This document shows positions 28,985-40,575 of a stretch of 64,000 bases of DNA, piece after piece. The notes beneath the pieces are model-generated. The model searched no databases, was not told where the DNA came from, and saw only the letters and a list, made by a program, of their open reading frames with translations. The DNA is from Anodontia alba (Eukaryota > Mollusca > Bivalvia > Lucinida > Lucinidae). A program made the translations under genes and the position numbers. Every line of letters starts with the position of its first letter. The stretch's first letter is position 1. Location: assembly GCA_964016985.1 (NCBI GenBank), contig OZ024827.1, forward strand, positions 77,888,335 through 77,952,334, read 5' to 3'.

Positions 28985-31360
28985 CAGAGGGGAGGAAAAG
29001 GAGTCGTAGAATTAGACTCTGAAAAGGCAGAGGACCTAATTAGTCAATTCGAGGATGAGTTCAATAAAACTGAGTACAATGAGGTTCCGTTAACCAGAAG
29101 ATCGGCCCCTTTCATGGATACTATTGTGGGTTCTTCAGAAGGAGTGATTAAGTTACTCAAAGGCTTGAATTCATCAAAAGCCTTAGGACCTGATGAGCTT
29201 CATCCTAGAGTTCTAAAGAAGCTAGCAAATGAACTAGTTCCAGTTTTTGCAAATTTATTCCAGCAATCTTTTGATATGGGTGAGATCTCCATAGAATGGC
29301 TTCTTGCAAACATTTGTCCCCTCTTTAAGAAAAGGGATAGGGCTCTTGCTTGTAATTATCGCCCCGTGTCCCTGATATGCGTGCCATGTAAGTTGCTTGA
29401 ACACATAGTATGCTTAAATATCATGGCTCTTGTCCGACAGGCAACATGCACAGGCACAGTTGTGAAAGTCAGTTGACCACTATTATGAATGAGTAAAAAT
29501 CTTGGACAAAGGAGGACAGGTTGACACAGTTATTCTGGACCGAGAAGGCTTTTGACACTCCGCCTCAAGAACTTCTGAAAAGCAAATCATTTGGTTATGA
29601 TGGCATTGGCGGAAAGACACTCAGGGGGAAAGATTCATTTCTTTGCTCTAGAACACAACGAGCTGTTTTAAACGGTGAAACTTCGGCGTGGGCTCCAGTT
29701 TTGTCAGGTGTCACACAAGGGACCGTTCTTGGTCCATGATTGTTCTGTCATTACATAAATGATACTTCAATAGACATAGACTCAGAAATAAGACTTCGCA
29801 GATGACTGTTTGCTATCATGAAATCAGAGCCACAGACCACTCATTGAAACTTCAGCAGGATATAGATAGATTAGGATATTAGGCTAGACAATGGGGTACG
29901 AGATTTCAGCCAGTCAAATGCATTTTAATGCAGATAACCTCGGAGGGGTGTTGGTGGGAGGGGGGTACTCTGAATTTTGCCTGCTATATAGGCAGGCTAG
30001 GAGTGTAGGAGTGTTTTGTGGGGAGGGGGGAAGTGGGTTAGAAATTCGAATTTTACTTTTTTTTTTGTGTGTGTGGGGTGGGGGGGAGTGATTATTTATT
30101 TTTTTTTTTTTGGTATTGGCCATTTGCAGCAGGTACTTTTTTCGGGGCCGTGATTCCTTAACTGACCATTTTTAGGTGTATCAAAATTCTCCGTATTTTT
30201 GTGGGTATTGTAAGAATCGTGTTTAGAACCGTCTGTTGAACTGATAGTTGTTTTTATTTAGTTTTAGCAGCTCCATTTCTGCTTCACATCAGTTCAATCC
30301 CATTGAAGTAAAAACGGAGATTATGTTGGAAATGATTAAAGCACTTATATTACTAATACAGTCATTATACAGGAAAAGTAAACGAAAACAACACTTTTAT
30401 AAAAAGAAAGTAAGGGGAATGTTTTTTGGGGTATGCTAATATCTGCAGATATTATTTTGGGTATGGCTGATATACCGGATATTTTTTCGGGTATGGCTGA
30501 TATACCGAGTATTTTTATTTTTGGTAAACACTAGCTGCTGGGGCCCAGCCTATGTAGCAGACAAAATTCAGAGTACCCACCCCACCCCCGGGGCAGATAT
30601 CTAGGAAAAGAACAAATAAGATTGAGGCTTCCTACACTTTAAAGGACACAGTCCTTGAAATAACAAATACCATATTTCAAAAACTTGTGTCATGATCAGA
30701 ACTTTTTATTTTTCTAAAAAAAAACATCAAAACCGCTGAATTCAGCTAATCCGCTAAAAATTCTCATCCCTGTATCAGCAATATGTGTACAAAGGCAAAT
30801 AGAACTCTTGGTTTCCTGAAACGAAACCTTTATCAATGTCCTCAGGATGTAAAAGAGGCAGCATATAGGGGACTTGATCGCCCCATTTTGGAATATGGCT
30901 GCTGTGTTTGGGATCCCCAAGGCGTGGTTCTTCAACAAGCAATCGAAGACGTTCAGAATAAGGCTGCTAGCTTTTTAAGTAGTAATTAATTGTTGCGTTG
31001 AAACTGAGAGTATGACTGGAATACTGGAAGATCTAAAACGGTATTCTCTCAAGAAAAGGATGAAAGACAGTAGACTGATTCTTTTGTACAAAGGTCTATA
31101 GGGTGGTGCCAGCATTCATATGATCTTATCCTCACCCCCCTCCTCCGCCTCCCCTCCCCTCCCCCACCCCCCAAGTTAGGCGCAGTAAAATCATCACTCA
31201 TTGACTTTTCAACCTCCCGCTGCAAGAAATACATCTACATGGGCTTATTCTTCCCTCAAACAATCAGAGATTGGAATGCCCTTCCAGATTCGATTATTAC
31301 CTCTGTTGAACGCGCAGAGGATGGTGTGGCTAGGTTTACCACTCTGATGAGAGCTAAGGA
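28985..31360 (+). pseudogene. Decayed CR1/Jockey-like LINE, RT region
   Basis: 29040-29470 reads EDLISQFEDEFNKTE, LNSSKALGPDELHPRVLK, EWLLANICPLFKKRD and NYRPVSLICVPCKLLEHIV, RT motifs. A later part (30783-31330) has NRTLGFLKRNLYQCPQDVK, ILEYGCCVWDP and DVQNKAASFL, the RT C-terminus. Many stops and frameshifts. 29940-30600 between the parts is a GT-rich low-complexity insert with three 28 bp tandem copies of GGGTATGGCTGATATACC. Confidence 0.85.
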
Positions 31361-31426
31361 CTAACTTCCCATTTCACAGGTCCTGGTGAATAATGTCATT
31401 AGACGTATTACCAGTAAAAATTCTGA

Positions 31427-31430
<4 letters not shown>

Positions 31431-31469
<39 letters not shown>
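31431..31469. repeat. (GT)n microsatellite
   Basis: About 19 GT units followed by a G-rich stretch. Confidence 0.95.
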
Positions 31470-31471
<2 letters not shown>

Positions 31472-31714
31472 GCAGGGGGTGGGGGCGTGGCGGGTTCCTC
31501 ATCTGGGTATGTTGTAAGAGGGTAAGGGAAGGCCTGTTATTTTTCCTTTTAATGTTTGTAGGAATTTTACCATTTTCATTTAAACTTTTCGCGGTGGGTG
31601 GGGTGGGGGGAGGGGTTCGGGATTGTAATAGTTTTGCTGTTCAACATTTTCTATTAGGTAAAGTCATCCTCTTCAGCTTTCAGATAATTACAGCGATTTT
31701 TTTCCGTTGTCAGA

Positions 31715-32790
31715 ATGGACAGTGAGGACTGTCGGTCCACTCCAACTGGTGCTTTGTGGTATTCTGAAGTTCAATTAAGGACGTATCCCGTGTTGGTAAG
31801 TGTGCCTGATGGATGATCGAGAACTTCTGGCGGTTAGAACATTACATATATGGATGAAAATCCATACTCTTTCTACGCTCAAAGTCAGCAAGTCGGCGTG
31901 GAGACCCTGATGTAGAGCCGTGCAGCCTGTTGACTTTTGCTGGTCCTGTAGCCTATATAGTCCTAGGTGAACAATCTGGTATGAGATGTGAGTTCTCCGG
32001 AAGGTCATTTATGAAGAGGAGGAATAGCAAAAGTCTCAAGACTGAACCCTGAGGGACCATAGCTGTCTATTTCCTTGTCCACCGTTAAGGCTACATAGTA
32101 TACCAATATAACTACCCAACAGGCACACATCGTTGAAACAAAGTCGATTCGTCCGTGGGTACATGTAGCTGTATTTCGTAGCCACTCCTTCTATGGGAAC
32201 CGTGATGGCAGTCGGTGAGGACTTTGCGATGGTCCACATGCTTCATTATGTTGCTGACAATCACATGCTCTAGAAGCTTGCACCATAAGCATGTCTGTAA
32301 CACTCGACGATAATTTGCAGGATCGTCCCAGCGGGCACACAACGATTAAACAACGTTAATTCATAATTCATAATTGATAATTCAACGTCTTGACGTTGAC
32401 TAAACGTTGAATCGATGTTATTTAAACGTTATGCGCGTGCTGGGGTCGGGATAGCATTTCATAGAAATTGCTGATACATTTGCTTGCTTCCATTCAGCCA
32501 GAACTGTGACTTGGTCGTTAGGATAGGTCTGAGGTCTTTTGAGCATTTGTCAACAGTCATGCTGGGATCATGTCAGGTCCTGAAGCCTTGTATTGATTCC
32601 TGGAACGCAAGAGTATCTCCACTCCTTCTTCAATGACCAAGAAAACGTCTCATCGTACTTCACTATAGTTTAAGTTATATTTTCTGGTCCTTTGTGATCA
32701 ATGAGGGTATTCCAGGATTTTAAAACTTTATGAGGTTCCCTGATGAGGCCTGAAAGGGCGAACTAGCTGGTCTGGTTCAGAAAATTTGAC
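31715..32790 (-). pseudogene. Decayed LINE RT fragment, minus strand
   Basis: Read leftward: YKASGPDMIPA, DPANYRRVLQTCLWCKLLEH, SNIMKHVDHRKVLTDC and VLRLLLFLLFINDLPENSH, in normal RT order. A short AACGTT element (32335-32445) interrupts it. Orientation is opposite to the LINE at 28985-31360. Confidence 0.8.
32335..32445. repeat. AACGTC-type palindromic short element
   Basis: CAGCGGGCACACAACGATTA to TTTAAACGTTATGCGCGTGC with internal ACGTTGAAT / ATTCAACGT repeats. It was inserted in LINE RT sequence. Confidence 0.65.
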
Positions 32791-32796
32791 ACTAAC

Positions 32797-32886
32797 CCAG
32801 CGGACACATGCCGTTTGTACAACGTCGCATTAATGTTGATGCAAAGTCATGACGTTAATGCGACGTTTTATAAACGTCATTTGTCC
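32797..32886. repeat. AACGTC-type palindromic short element
   Basis: CCAGCGGACACATGCCGTTT, TACAACGTCGCATTAATG, CATGACGTTAATGCGACG and AAACGTCATTTGTCC form nested inverted repeats. Confidence 0.7.
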
Positions 32887-33284
32887 CTAGGTAAGTGTAT
32901 TTGATATGTTCTGTATTTTCATTGCTCTTAGCAGGATAAGGGTCGCCATCTGCTTCTGGAATTAGACTGTCTTAATTCTTCCTGGTGTATACTGACAGGT
33001 GTGGTGGGCTGTGTCCGTGTGCAAATGTTAAGGATGTGCTTAGTTTGTGATAGTGACTCAAAGGTACTCAATGCTTCTACTTTCGAGCACTGTAACGCCA
33101 AAGGTGTACGTGGTATAGATCTTTTTGTAGTCAGCTGTATCATATTGTCTTTTTTCTACCTGGGACCTCATTCCCCACTTTCTTGTCTATGTGCACAAAT
33201 TGGCAATGCTATTTAGAACGTTTTCCGCATCATTGAAAGTTTTGAATTGTCTATTAATAGAACATGTCTATACATTTTCAGAGA

Positions 33285-33495
33285 AGACAATTCTGTCAAA
33301 ATTCAAAATTGTTTTCCCGCCTATCTGAAAAAGGGTCTACTCTAAAATGAAAGAATTTGCTCCGTTCGGCAGCAAATTCTTTCCTTTTAAAGTAGACCTT
33401 TTTAGAAGGGGCTTTGCGATGCAAACAGGAAGTCATAAAAGTTATTTCCCTTTTTAAAAATCGGAAAATCTACCATTGTATCCAGTCCTGTTAAA
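33285..33495. mobile_element. Family D hairpin element
   Basis: AAGGGTCTACTCTAAAATGA and TTTAAAGTAGACCTTTTTAG arms around GAATTTGCTCC. The right end CATTGTATCCAGTCCTG meets TTAA. Confidence 0.65.
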
Positions 33496-33499
33496 GAAA

Positions 33500-33990
33500 C
33501 TGGTAGATTTACGCTTATACATGTACAGTAAGGCGTAAAAAATAGCTGTGTTTCCACTAACCCGGCCGACCCTGTTTCAAATACTCGACTCTGCTATTTT
33601 TATCAGTAAAAATGCAAAATAAAAACGTAAAGCACCGACCCTCAACAAAACATTAGTATTTTCATAAAATTACAGACCCGACCCTGTTCTTTTCTAGAGA
33701 AAAAATAGAAAAATGATAGAAAAAAAAATCCTACCTACCGACCAATTATTTATGTTAGTGGAAACACAGCTGCTTTTTTACGCCTAAGTATGCTTATACG
33801 TGTAACGTAAGAAAAACTTTGGTGCTATAAAATGATTTTTTTTTTAATTTAAGTATTTCCCCTTTTGCTCTTATCTTAATCCGTATTCACCATTGTATCT
33901 TCAAAATACGTGTAATTTGTTTTCTGTAATCTAATGGTGTTATAAAGTGTTTCAATCCTTTTGTTTTATTGCAATAAAATACGTTTGAGG
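33500..33990. repeat. Hairpin element with TTACGCCTAAGTATGC-like ends
   Basis: TAAGGCGTAAAAAATAGCTG at about 33529 is inverted at about 33766 (CAGCTGCTTTTTTACGCCTA). Inside are AACCCGGCCGACCCTGTTTC and related blocks. The rest up to 33990 is AT-rich and unassigned. Confidence 0.55.
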
Positions 33991-33999
33991 CAGGGGTAC

Positions 34000-34231
34000 A
34001 CTTTCAGGGGAGAGGTAACTCTGACAAAATTATATTGCGTCCTTTCTGAAGTTGGGTCTACTCTATAAAACAAAGAATTTGCTCCCATTTATAGAAGCAA
34101 TTGTTTTTTTCTTTTAGAGTTGACCCCTTTTCAGAATGGGCCAGTGTGCAGGACCGCTAACAGAAAATCACAAAAGTTGTCTTTCTTGAATTAATGGCGA
34201 AAAACCTACCAAATTTAAGAAGTCTCCTTAA
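34000..34231. mobile_element. Family D hairpin element
   Basis: ACACTTTCAGGGGAGAGGTA on the left; GGGTCTACTCTATAAAACAA and TTTAGAGTTGACCCCTTTTC arms. It ends at the TTAA shared with the next element. Confidence 0.65.
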
Positions 34232-34466
34232 CCCTTTCAACCACAGACCATAAAAAGGTTTTGCAACAGTGTAGATACAGATGAGACGGCTCGTACGAGC
34301 CGTCTCATCTGTATCTACCCTGTTTGCCTTTCTATTTTGTCCCTACTCTGTTTGCCATTTTGTTTCCTAATTTTGTCTATGCGACATCCCTTTTTTGAGA
34401 TAATGGACACATTCAGTTTCATAGACGGAAGAGTCCACTTCAAAATTTCGGGGGTTAAAGGGTTAA
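34228..34466. mobile_element. TTAA-bounded hairpin element (GAGACGGCTCG apex)
   Basis: TTAACCCTTTCAACC on the left and GGTTAAAGGGTTAA on the right. The central arm GTAGATACAGATGAGACGGC pairs exactly with its inverse across a CGTACG centre. Confidence 0.8.
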
Positions 34467-35134
34467 GCTAGGCTAAAGTATTGTTCAAAGGTATGTGTAC
34501 TTTTGAACATCTGTGACAGAGCTCTTCGTAACATCCAGTAATATATCCATATAATACAGTATGAGAAAGAGTTTCTTGTAACATAACTAAGAAAGAGTAT
34601 CTTGTAACATGGGCGCCCAGCAAAGATTAATTTCGGTCTACTCAGGCAAAAAGTCTGATCTGGGTCTTCTCGATTAATCAGTATGTTGCACAGTAGTTAA
34701 TGATTGTATAAACTGACACGGAACCGGTCTGAACAGCATCTCTTCACTATTCTACAATACATTATACAATAATTCTTACTCAGCATGTTTATACTTATTT
34801 AATGTATTGACTGGTCAAGCCAACATTTATACTTCGATACATCCACTGGGAAAAATTTGGAATTCTTTTCTTTGGGAAGATTTTTAAAATATGTTGTTTT
34901 AACTCGTGTATCAATGTAATCACGACCGACTTGAAATTATAAGGAATTAATTTCATTTTAATGGATTTTATTGCTGTGTAAACGCTTGCGAATTATTCGC
35001 AAACTTAACATAAAGTCATTCGCCTCGGCGAGGCGCTTCTAATGAATACTAACAGCATACGGTTTCAGAGAGAAATATGAAAAATATTAATACGTTTCGG
35101 TTGAAAAAAAGGCTTATTTAGAACTATGTCCTTA

Positions 35135-35640
35135 TAGTCCCAGAGCTCGTGATATGTTTAATCATGTGGTTGAGGCCAAAAGGTTTGATGGTCTACTTTT
35201 GTGTAAAAATGTATGCTGAATCCAAAAATTAAAGTCTTAGTAAAATCCGCTGGTACACAAAATGGCTATTTGCGCTTGATTAGAACAAGGGTGAACAAAA
35301 TGTTTAAAAAACGTAAACTTGGGGGTACCCTTGTGTTTAATTCACTTTCTTGTCAATCGTAGGTACTAAAGTATTAAGTTTTGCATTAAACACTTTGAAA
35401 TGGATAATAAAAAGTTAAGGTAATAAAGTTTGTAATATTTTTGTCATTCGGAGGGTATATAGCCTATGTCTAAAGCAAACAGGCCACGAAAACTGATGAT
35501 TTTCTTAGTTTTTCAGCTGAAGCTGGTCCTAATGCCAATTGTGAACTTGATAACAGCTTTTGTTAATAAAACAATTCATTATTTAGCAAATTGAAATGTA
35601 TTGTAGCATTTTTGCACTTGTTAATATTCAAACAGAATTA
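35135..35640. repeat. Left long terminal inverted repeat
   Basis: Contains TGAGGCCAAAAGGTTTGATG, TGGTACACAAAATGGCTATT, TAAACTTGGGGGTACCCTTG and ACCTATGTCTAAAGC-like blocks, each found inverted at 38180-38681 in mirror order. Confidence 0.88.
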
Positions 35641-35949
35641 TTTAACAATTATAAATCTGTTTAGATACTCAAAAAAATTACTTGTTCTTATCTAATGAGC
35701 ATACTTTTTTTTACATATTGCTAAAAGGAGTCGGTAGAATTGAAGGTAAGTTTAGCTTTTTGAGCTGACAAAGCACTGACTCCTTTCTTAAAGATTTTAC
35801 TCGAGTAACAGGCCATTATCTCCAACACACAATTTCAATTTCAAGAACTGTATGAACATCCTTCCCCAGCACAAATGCAGAGACTCGAGAGAAGGGATGA
35901 TTTTGATTTGTTCATATAGAAGTATGAACAATACACAGATCTAACGAGG

Positions 35950-37770
35950 TCTGGGGAACATGGAAAGACAGCAGCATTCTGGATAATGTATATTGACCTT
36001 GTAGAGCTGTATCTCCTCTTCAGTAGGGCATGCCATACAAATGATCTGGAACTGTTCATCTTTTGCCTTGGTAAAATGTGTGTAGTATTCTTTGCTACAA
36101 GTCGCCCTAATTATGCCAGGTGGATGACTAAATACCATCTTGATCTTCTAAATATTGACGAAACACATCCAGGTGCGCGAGCAATGTTGGAAGCAGGAGC
36201 TTTAACGGTTCGAAGAACAACTACCGTAATCGACCTAATTACCGCACCTGCGCATATAAGCGCACAGTCAAGCAATTTAGTAGTCTTTAGATTACAGCAA
36301 GTGTACTTTTATCTACTCCTTTATAAAACATATCTTGTTGGTACTCATTTGAATTCAAATGAGTACCAACAATATATGTTTTTATGAAGAAAATCAGAAA
36401 AATATTGCGTATCATTAAATACGCCCCTCATGAAGTTCTCTGCTGATCTTTCTTTAAGTGTACCCGTATTAGCAGACTATTTTAGTACAAGTTTTTCTAG
36501 TCATTTTGAAAAATGAAAACTTAAGCGCACAGTACGGTAATTAGAGCGAATACGGTAGACCATTCTCTAGAAGCCCGGTTGGCCTTACATTGGAACAGAC
36601 AGTAAATGCTGATGCTGTATCAAGACTTACAGGGATAGCATCCTTTAGTCAATCTGTAAGTGCTAGACGGAGATGGATGGTTACCAGATCGGTTCGAAGT
36701 GAACTTGTTGGGCATCTCATGAATAAGTCAGGACTCAAACCGAAACCAAATGTGGCACAAGATTAAAAGCCAAGAAGGATTCAGCGTGATAATGCAGACC
36801 TAAACAAGGTTATTATTGGAATAGGTCCATGGATCCTTTCCTGACAGAGTTTCGGGATAATAGCCTGTATTGCATTTCAACAGGTAAAGTAATACCAGCT
36901 GACACAGCAAAAAGTATTTTGTCGACACAGACACAGGGTCAAACTTGGTATGAGGAATTTAAAGCTGGTTGCTTTGCTGACGGTGATCGTTTTGAAAAAC
37001 CGATCCCAAGAAGGAAGATCAATTCATTTGCCTGTAATGCAGTGTCAGTAAAACTTCCAGTTAAGGATAGACGGATAAAAGAACTTCAGGGTACAAGAGA
37101 CTTATTCGGCCGTCTACTGTATCTTTCAACAGTATTGGATATTGATCTGAAATTGGTCCTTTGCTTACCCTCTTACTCCAGTTCCTCTTACACTTGCTCA
37201 TATTGATGGAACCAAAATCACCACTGACAAATCGAAGCTCTTTGGCAAGCTTGAGAAGAGAATTACTTCAGCTGCTCCAGAAAATGTAGATGTTTGTATT
37301 GTCGATTGCATGTTTCTGATACAGTCTCTTGCAAATTTGCCCCAGACATTTGGTGGTATAGCAAATGTGATCCTTTCATGCCTTGTCAAACTTGGCAGTC
37401 GTGTTGATTTTGTGTGTGACACATATAAACACCCTTCAATTAAAGACATAGCATGAGAGGATCGTGGATCAGTTTCAGGAGAAATCAAAGTTTCAGGTCC
37501 AGAACAACGGAGGCCAAAAGAGTTCAGTGTAGCACTGAAGTCAGAATCATTCAAGACTTCGCTGCTGCGATTTCTTGCAGAAGAATGGTCTAAAAATGAA
37601 TATGCTGCTGTGCTCGGAACATGTGAGCTTTATTTTGGCTTGGATGAGGTGTGTTTTATGTACAAAGCGGTCAATGGAGAAATGACCCACCAGGGGATCC
37701 AAGAACTCAATTGTCAGCATGAAGAGGCTGAAATCAAGCTGATATTCCATGGTTATCAAAGCAGATACCC
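35950..37770 (+). pseudogene. ORF of the long-TIR element (HEEAE family), decayed
   Basis: Blocks in order: EHGKTAAFWIMYIDLVELYL, FFATSRPNYARWMTKYHLDL, DETHPGARAMLEAGALTVRR, then a family B insertion (36222-36557), RSPVGLTLEQTVNADAVSRL, ARRRWMVTRSVRSELVGHLM, stop, NSLYCISTGKV, GTRDLFGRLLYLS, frameshift, TPVPLTLAHIDGTKITTDKS, CIVDCMFLIQSLANLP, stop at 37452-37454, RRPKEFSVALKSESFK and CQHEEAEIKLIFH. I recall this block order from multicopy invertebrate proteins of unknown function, often with HEEADTR in place of HEEAEIK. By that acidic motif a nuclease (FEN1/PIN-like) has been suspected, which is inference. Two stops, a frameshift and the insertion make it non-functional. Confidence 0.75.
36222..36557. 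mobile_element. Family B foldback MITE inside the transposon ORF
   Basis: TACCGTAATCGACCTAATTA and TAATTAGAGCGAATACGGTA are inverted ends. The central hairpin arm TTGGTACTCATTTGAATTC is a perfect palindrome with its return. It splits the conserved text between LTVRRTT and FSRSPVG. Confidence 0.88.
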
Positions 37771-38179
37771 CCCACTAAATATAATTAAAAAATAACAATA
37801 AATACTGATAAAAATAAAAAATATAAAAAATAAGAAAAACATCAACTAAAAATTTAAAAAAGTAGATAAAAACTTTGTTTATTGCCTATACAAATGATGC
37901 AGGCAATTTGATTTTATGACTCAAAATTTTCTTAAGTAACTATTTGTGCAGGAAAAAAAAGCTAAAAGTCACCAGTTTTCGTGGCTAATATTTGCTTAAT
38001 TTGTTTAAAATATGATTGGTTATTTGGTCATTATTGATAAGCATATAATTTATGAATAAAAGGTAAAAAATCTACCTTTCCCTCGTTTTGTTTTCATATA
38101 TTCTTGAAAATCAATGAAAAAATAGCAAAGTCATTGGATTTTGGGGCTTTATACAGATTTATTACGAACAAATTAATTA

Positions 38180-38681
38180 ATTAAATCAGCAAAATAGCTG
38201 CTAAAAATGCTTAATAATATCTTTTGTTTGTCGATTTTAAGTTGTCATAATGAAAAACGCAGATATCATGTTCAAAATTGGGTTTAAGGATCAGTTTCTG
38301 TAATACGTTAGTAAAATCATCTGTTTTCGTGGTCTTTTTGTTTTAAACATAGGTTATTTACCCTTTAAATGACAAAAATATTACAAAATATATTACCCTA
38401 CTTTTTTACCATCCATTTCAAAGTGTTTAATGCAAAAATTAATACTTCAGTACCTACGATTGACAATAAAGTGAATTAAACACAAGGGTACCCCCAATTT
38501 TACGTTTTTTAAACATTTTGTTCACCCTTGTTCTAATCAAGCGCAAATACCCATTTTGTGTACCAGCGGATTTTACTAAGACTTTAATTTTTGGATTCAG
38601 CATACATTTTTACACAAAAATAGACCATCAAACCTTTTGGCCTCAACCATATGATTAAACATATCACGAGCTCTGGGACTA
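38180..38681. repeat. Right long terminal inverted repeat
   Basis: Inverse copy of 35135-35640, best over 38350-38681 (for example GTACCCCCAATTTTACG against CGTAAACTTGGGGGTAC). Confidence 0.88.
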
Positions 38682-38684
38682 TTA

Positions 38685-39257
38685 CTGCAGCAGATTATGT
38701 ATAACCATTAGCAGTAAATTGTATAAACTGAGCCCTGGGAGGAAATTCCGAAATATTCGAACAGTAAAAGATTGGCCAATCAACATTAATACTTCTGATA
38801 AGTGCAGTTTCAAGCTTAACAACAAACAGCGAAGGTCCCGACCAAAACTGCGCAGATAAAGCAGTACGCATATGATGCAACGTATATTTTGGAAGCGAGG
38901 CCGAGACGATCTTTCGTTTTCTTCGTGGTAACAACTGTCTTATATAATATAAAACTTATCTCCAAAGATAACAACACAACAATGGAAAATACACAAGATT
39001 GTTTATTTTCAGAATTGCTGCTGTCTCTGGAGGAGCATTTCTATGTGCCATGATTGACAAAGAAATCAACTTGTCATTAGATCTTTGTTTGTCTTTTGTC
39101 TGAAGATAATTTTGCATGAAAAAAAACATTGTCCCATTACACTTTAACAGGGTGGGTAAACGCTCTATTCCATTTCCAACTAAAAGTAAAAAAGTAAAAA
39201 TCTGTAAACAATACCGCCAAATTAAATTAGACGATGCCATTCGATTCCTTTGAAATG
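38685..39257. other. Unassigned intergenic stretch
   Basis: No coding signal, hairpin or repeat recognised. Frames of up to 94 codons on the minus strand have no recognisable domain. Confidence 0.4.
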
Positions 39258-39478
39258 CTTAGCACTCTGGGTAAAATTTTCAGCAGACGGCATATTGAAA
39301 TATTTTTCTTATTTTTCACAGAAAACAGGTTTTGACATTTCATGCAAATTATCGCCAATGGAGACAATTTGCATGGAATGTCAAGACCTGTTTTCTGGGG
39401 GATACAAGAAAAAATATAAACAAGAGTTGTCAGAAGACAACGCAGCTCGTCGGAAAGGGCTGATCGGATAAGTAAACA
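39258..39478. repeat. Family C hairpin element
   Basis: It starts CACTCTGGGTAAAATTTTCA, contains CAGAAAACAGGTTTTGACAT, GCAAATTATCGCC and ACAATTTGCATGGAATGTCA, and ends GTTGTCAGAAGACAAC. The next copy, at 40365, shares the outer sequence too. Confidence 0.75.
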
Positions 39479-39479
39479 A

Positions 39480-40270
39480 TCTTTAAATATTAAAGATTAA
39501 ATGCAGAACTTAAACTTAAACATAGCTATAAACGACAGAGTATGACCTGACTTTGATGTCGGAAGAATGTCAAACTGAGGGATGGGGGTATATGCCATTG
39601 AAATGTCTTCCCTTAGGTTGGTGTGGACAAAATATGAAAGCTATATCTTACATGCTGAATCCCTTTGGTTGGTGTGGACGAAATATGAAAGCTATATCTT
39701 ACGTACTTCAGCAGTCATTTACACTTTTCAAAACTTAAACACAGCTGTAAATGACAAAGTATGACCTGACCTTGACCTAGGCAGAAGGTCAAACTGAGAA
39801 AGGGGTGTGTACTATTAAAAGGTCTTACCCTAAGGTAGGTGTGGGCCAAATATTAAAGCGGTTTATTGAATACTTCAGCAGTTACGAACACTTTTCAAAA
39901 CATAAACGCAGAACTCGAACATGGGTTTAAATGACGAAGTATGACCTGACACTGACCTAGGCAGAAGATCAAACTAAGGAAGGGGTGTGTGCTATTAAAA
40001 GGTCTAACCCTAAGGCTGATGTGAGCCAAATATGAAAGCTCTATCTTGAATACTTCAGCAGTTATGTACACTTTTCAAAACTTAAACGCAAAGCTTAAAT
40101 ATGGGTGTAAATGACAAAGTAAGAACTGACCTTGACCTACATAAACGGTCTAACTTGGGGATGGGAGTGTATGCTATTGAAAAGTCTTACCCTAAAGTAG
40201 GTGTAGGCCAAATATGAAAGCAGTACCTTAAACAATTAAAAAACTATGCACACCTTTGAAAACTTATACA
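39480..40270. repeat. Tandem array, 180 bp unit, four copies
   Basis: The marker AAATGACAAAGTATGACCTG occurs at about 39531, 39749, 39929 and 40109. The first interval is longer by about 40 bp because a GGTTGGTGTGGACAAAATAT block is duplicated. Family C hairpins lie on both sides. Confidence 0.85.
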
Positions 40271-40364
40271 TTGTGCTAACGCGGACGCCGACAGACGCCG
40301 AAGTGCCAACGACTGGGTGACAGCATAAGCTCTCCAGGGACACAGTCCCGGCGCTTAACGCTTG

Positions 40365-40575
40365 CACTCTGGGTAAAATTTTCAGCAGACGACATATTGA
40401 AATATTTTTCTATATTTTTCACAGAAAAGAAAACAGGTTTTGACACTTCATGAAAACTGTCTCGAATGGAGACAATTTTCATGAAATGTAAAAACCCGTT
40501 TTCTGTGGATATTAAAAAAAATATCATAAGTTTGTCCTCTGCTGAATTTGGAGAGCGGTAAAGGAACTGACGAAG
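40365..40575. repeat. Family C hairpin element
   Basis: CACTCTGGGTAAAATTTTCA start, arms AAACAGGTTTTGACACTTCA and TGAAATGTAAAAACCCGTTT, end GTCCTCTGCTGAA. Confidence 0.8.

Larger units (their letters stand above)
35135..38681 (+). mobile_element. DNA transposon-like element with about 0.5 kb TIRs and TTA duplication
   Basis: It begins TAGTCCCAGAGCTCGTGATA and ends with the inverse, with TTA immediately outside both ends (35132-35134 and 38682-38684). The inverted repeats are near identical for the first 250 bases and then diverge, fading at about 35640 and 38180. Between them lies a decayed ORF of a multicopy invertebrate family (35950-37770). The total length is 3,547 bp. A 3 bp duplication and a nuclease-like ORF recall the Academ superfamily, but I cannot confirm that from the sequence alone. 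Confidence 0.85.
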
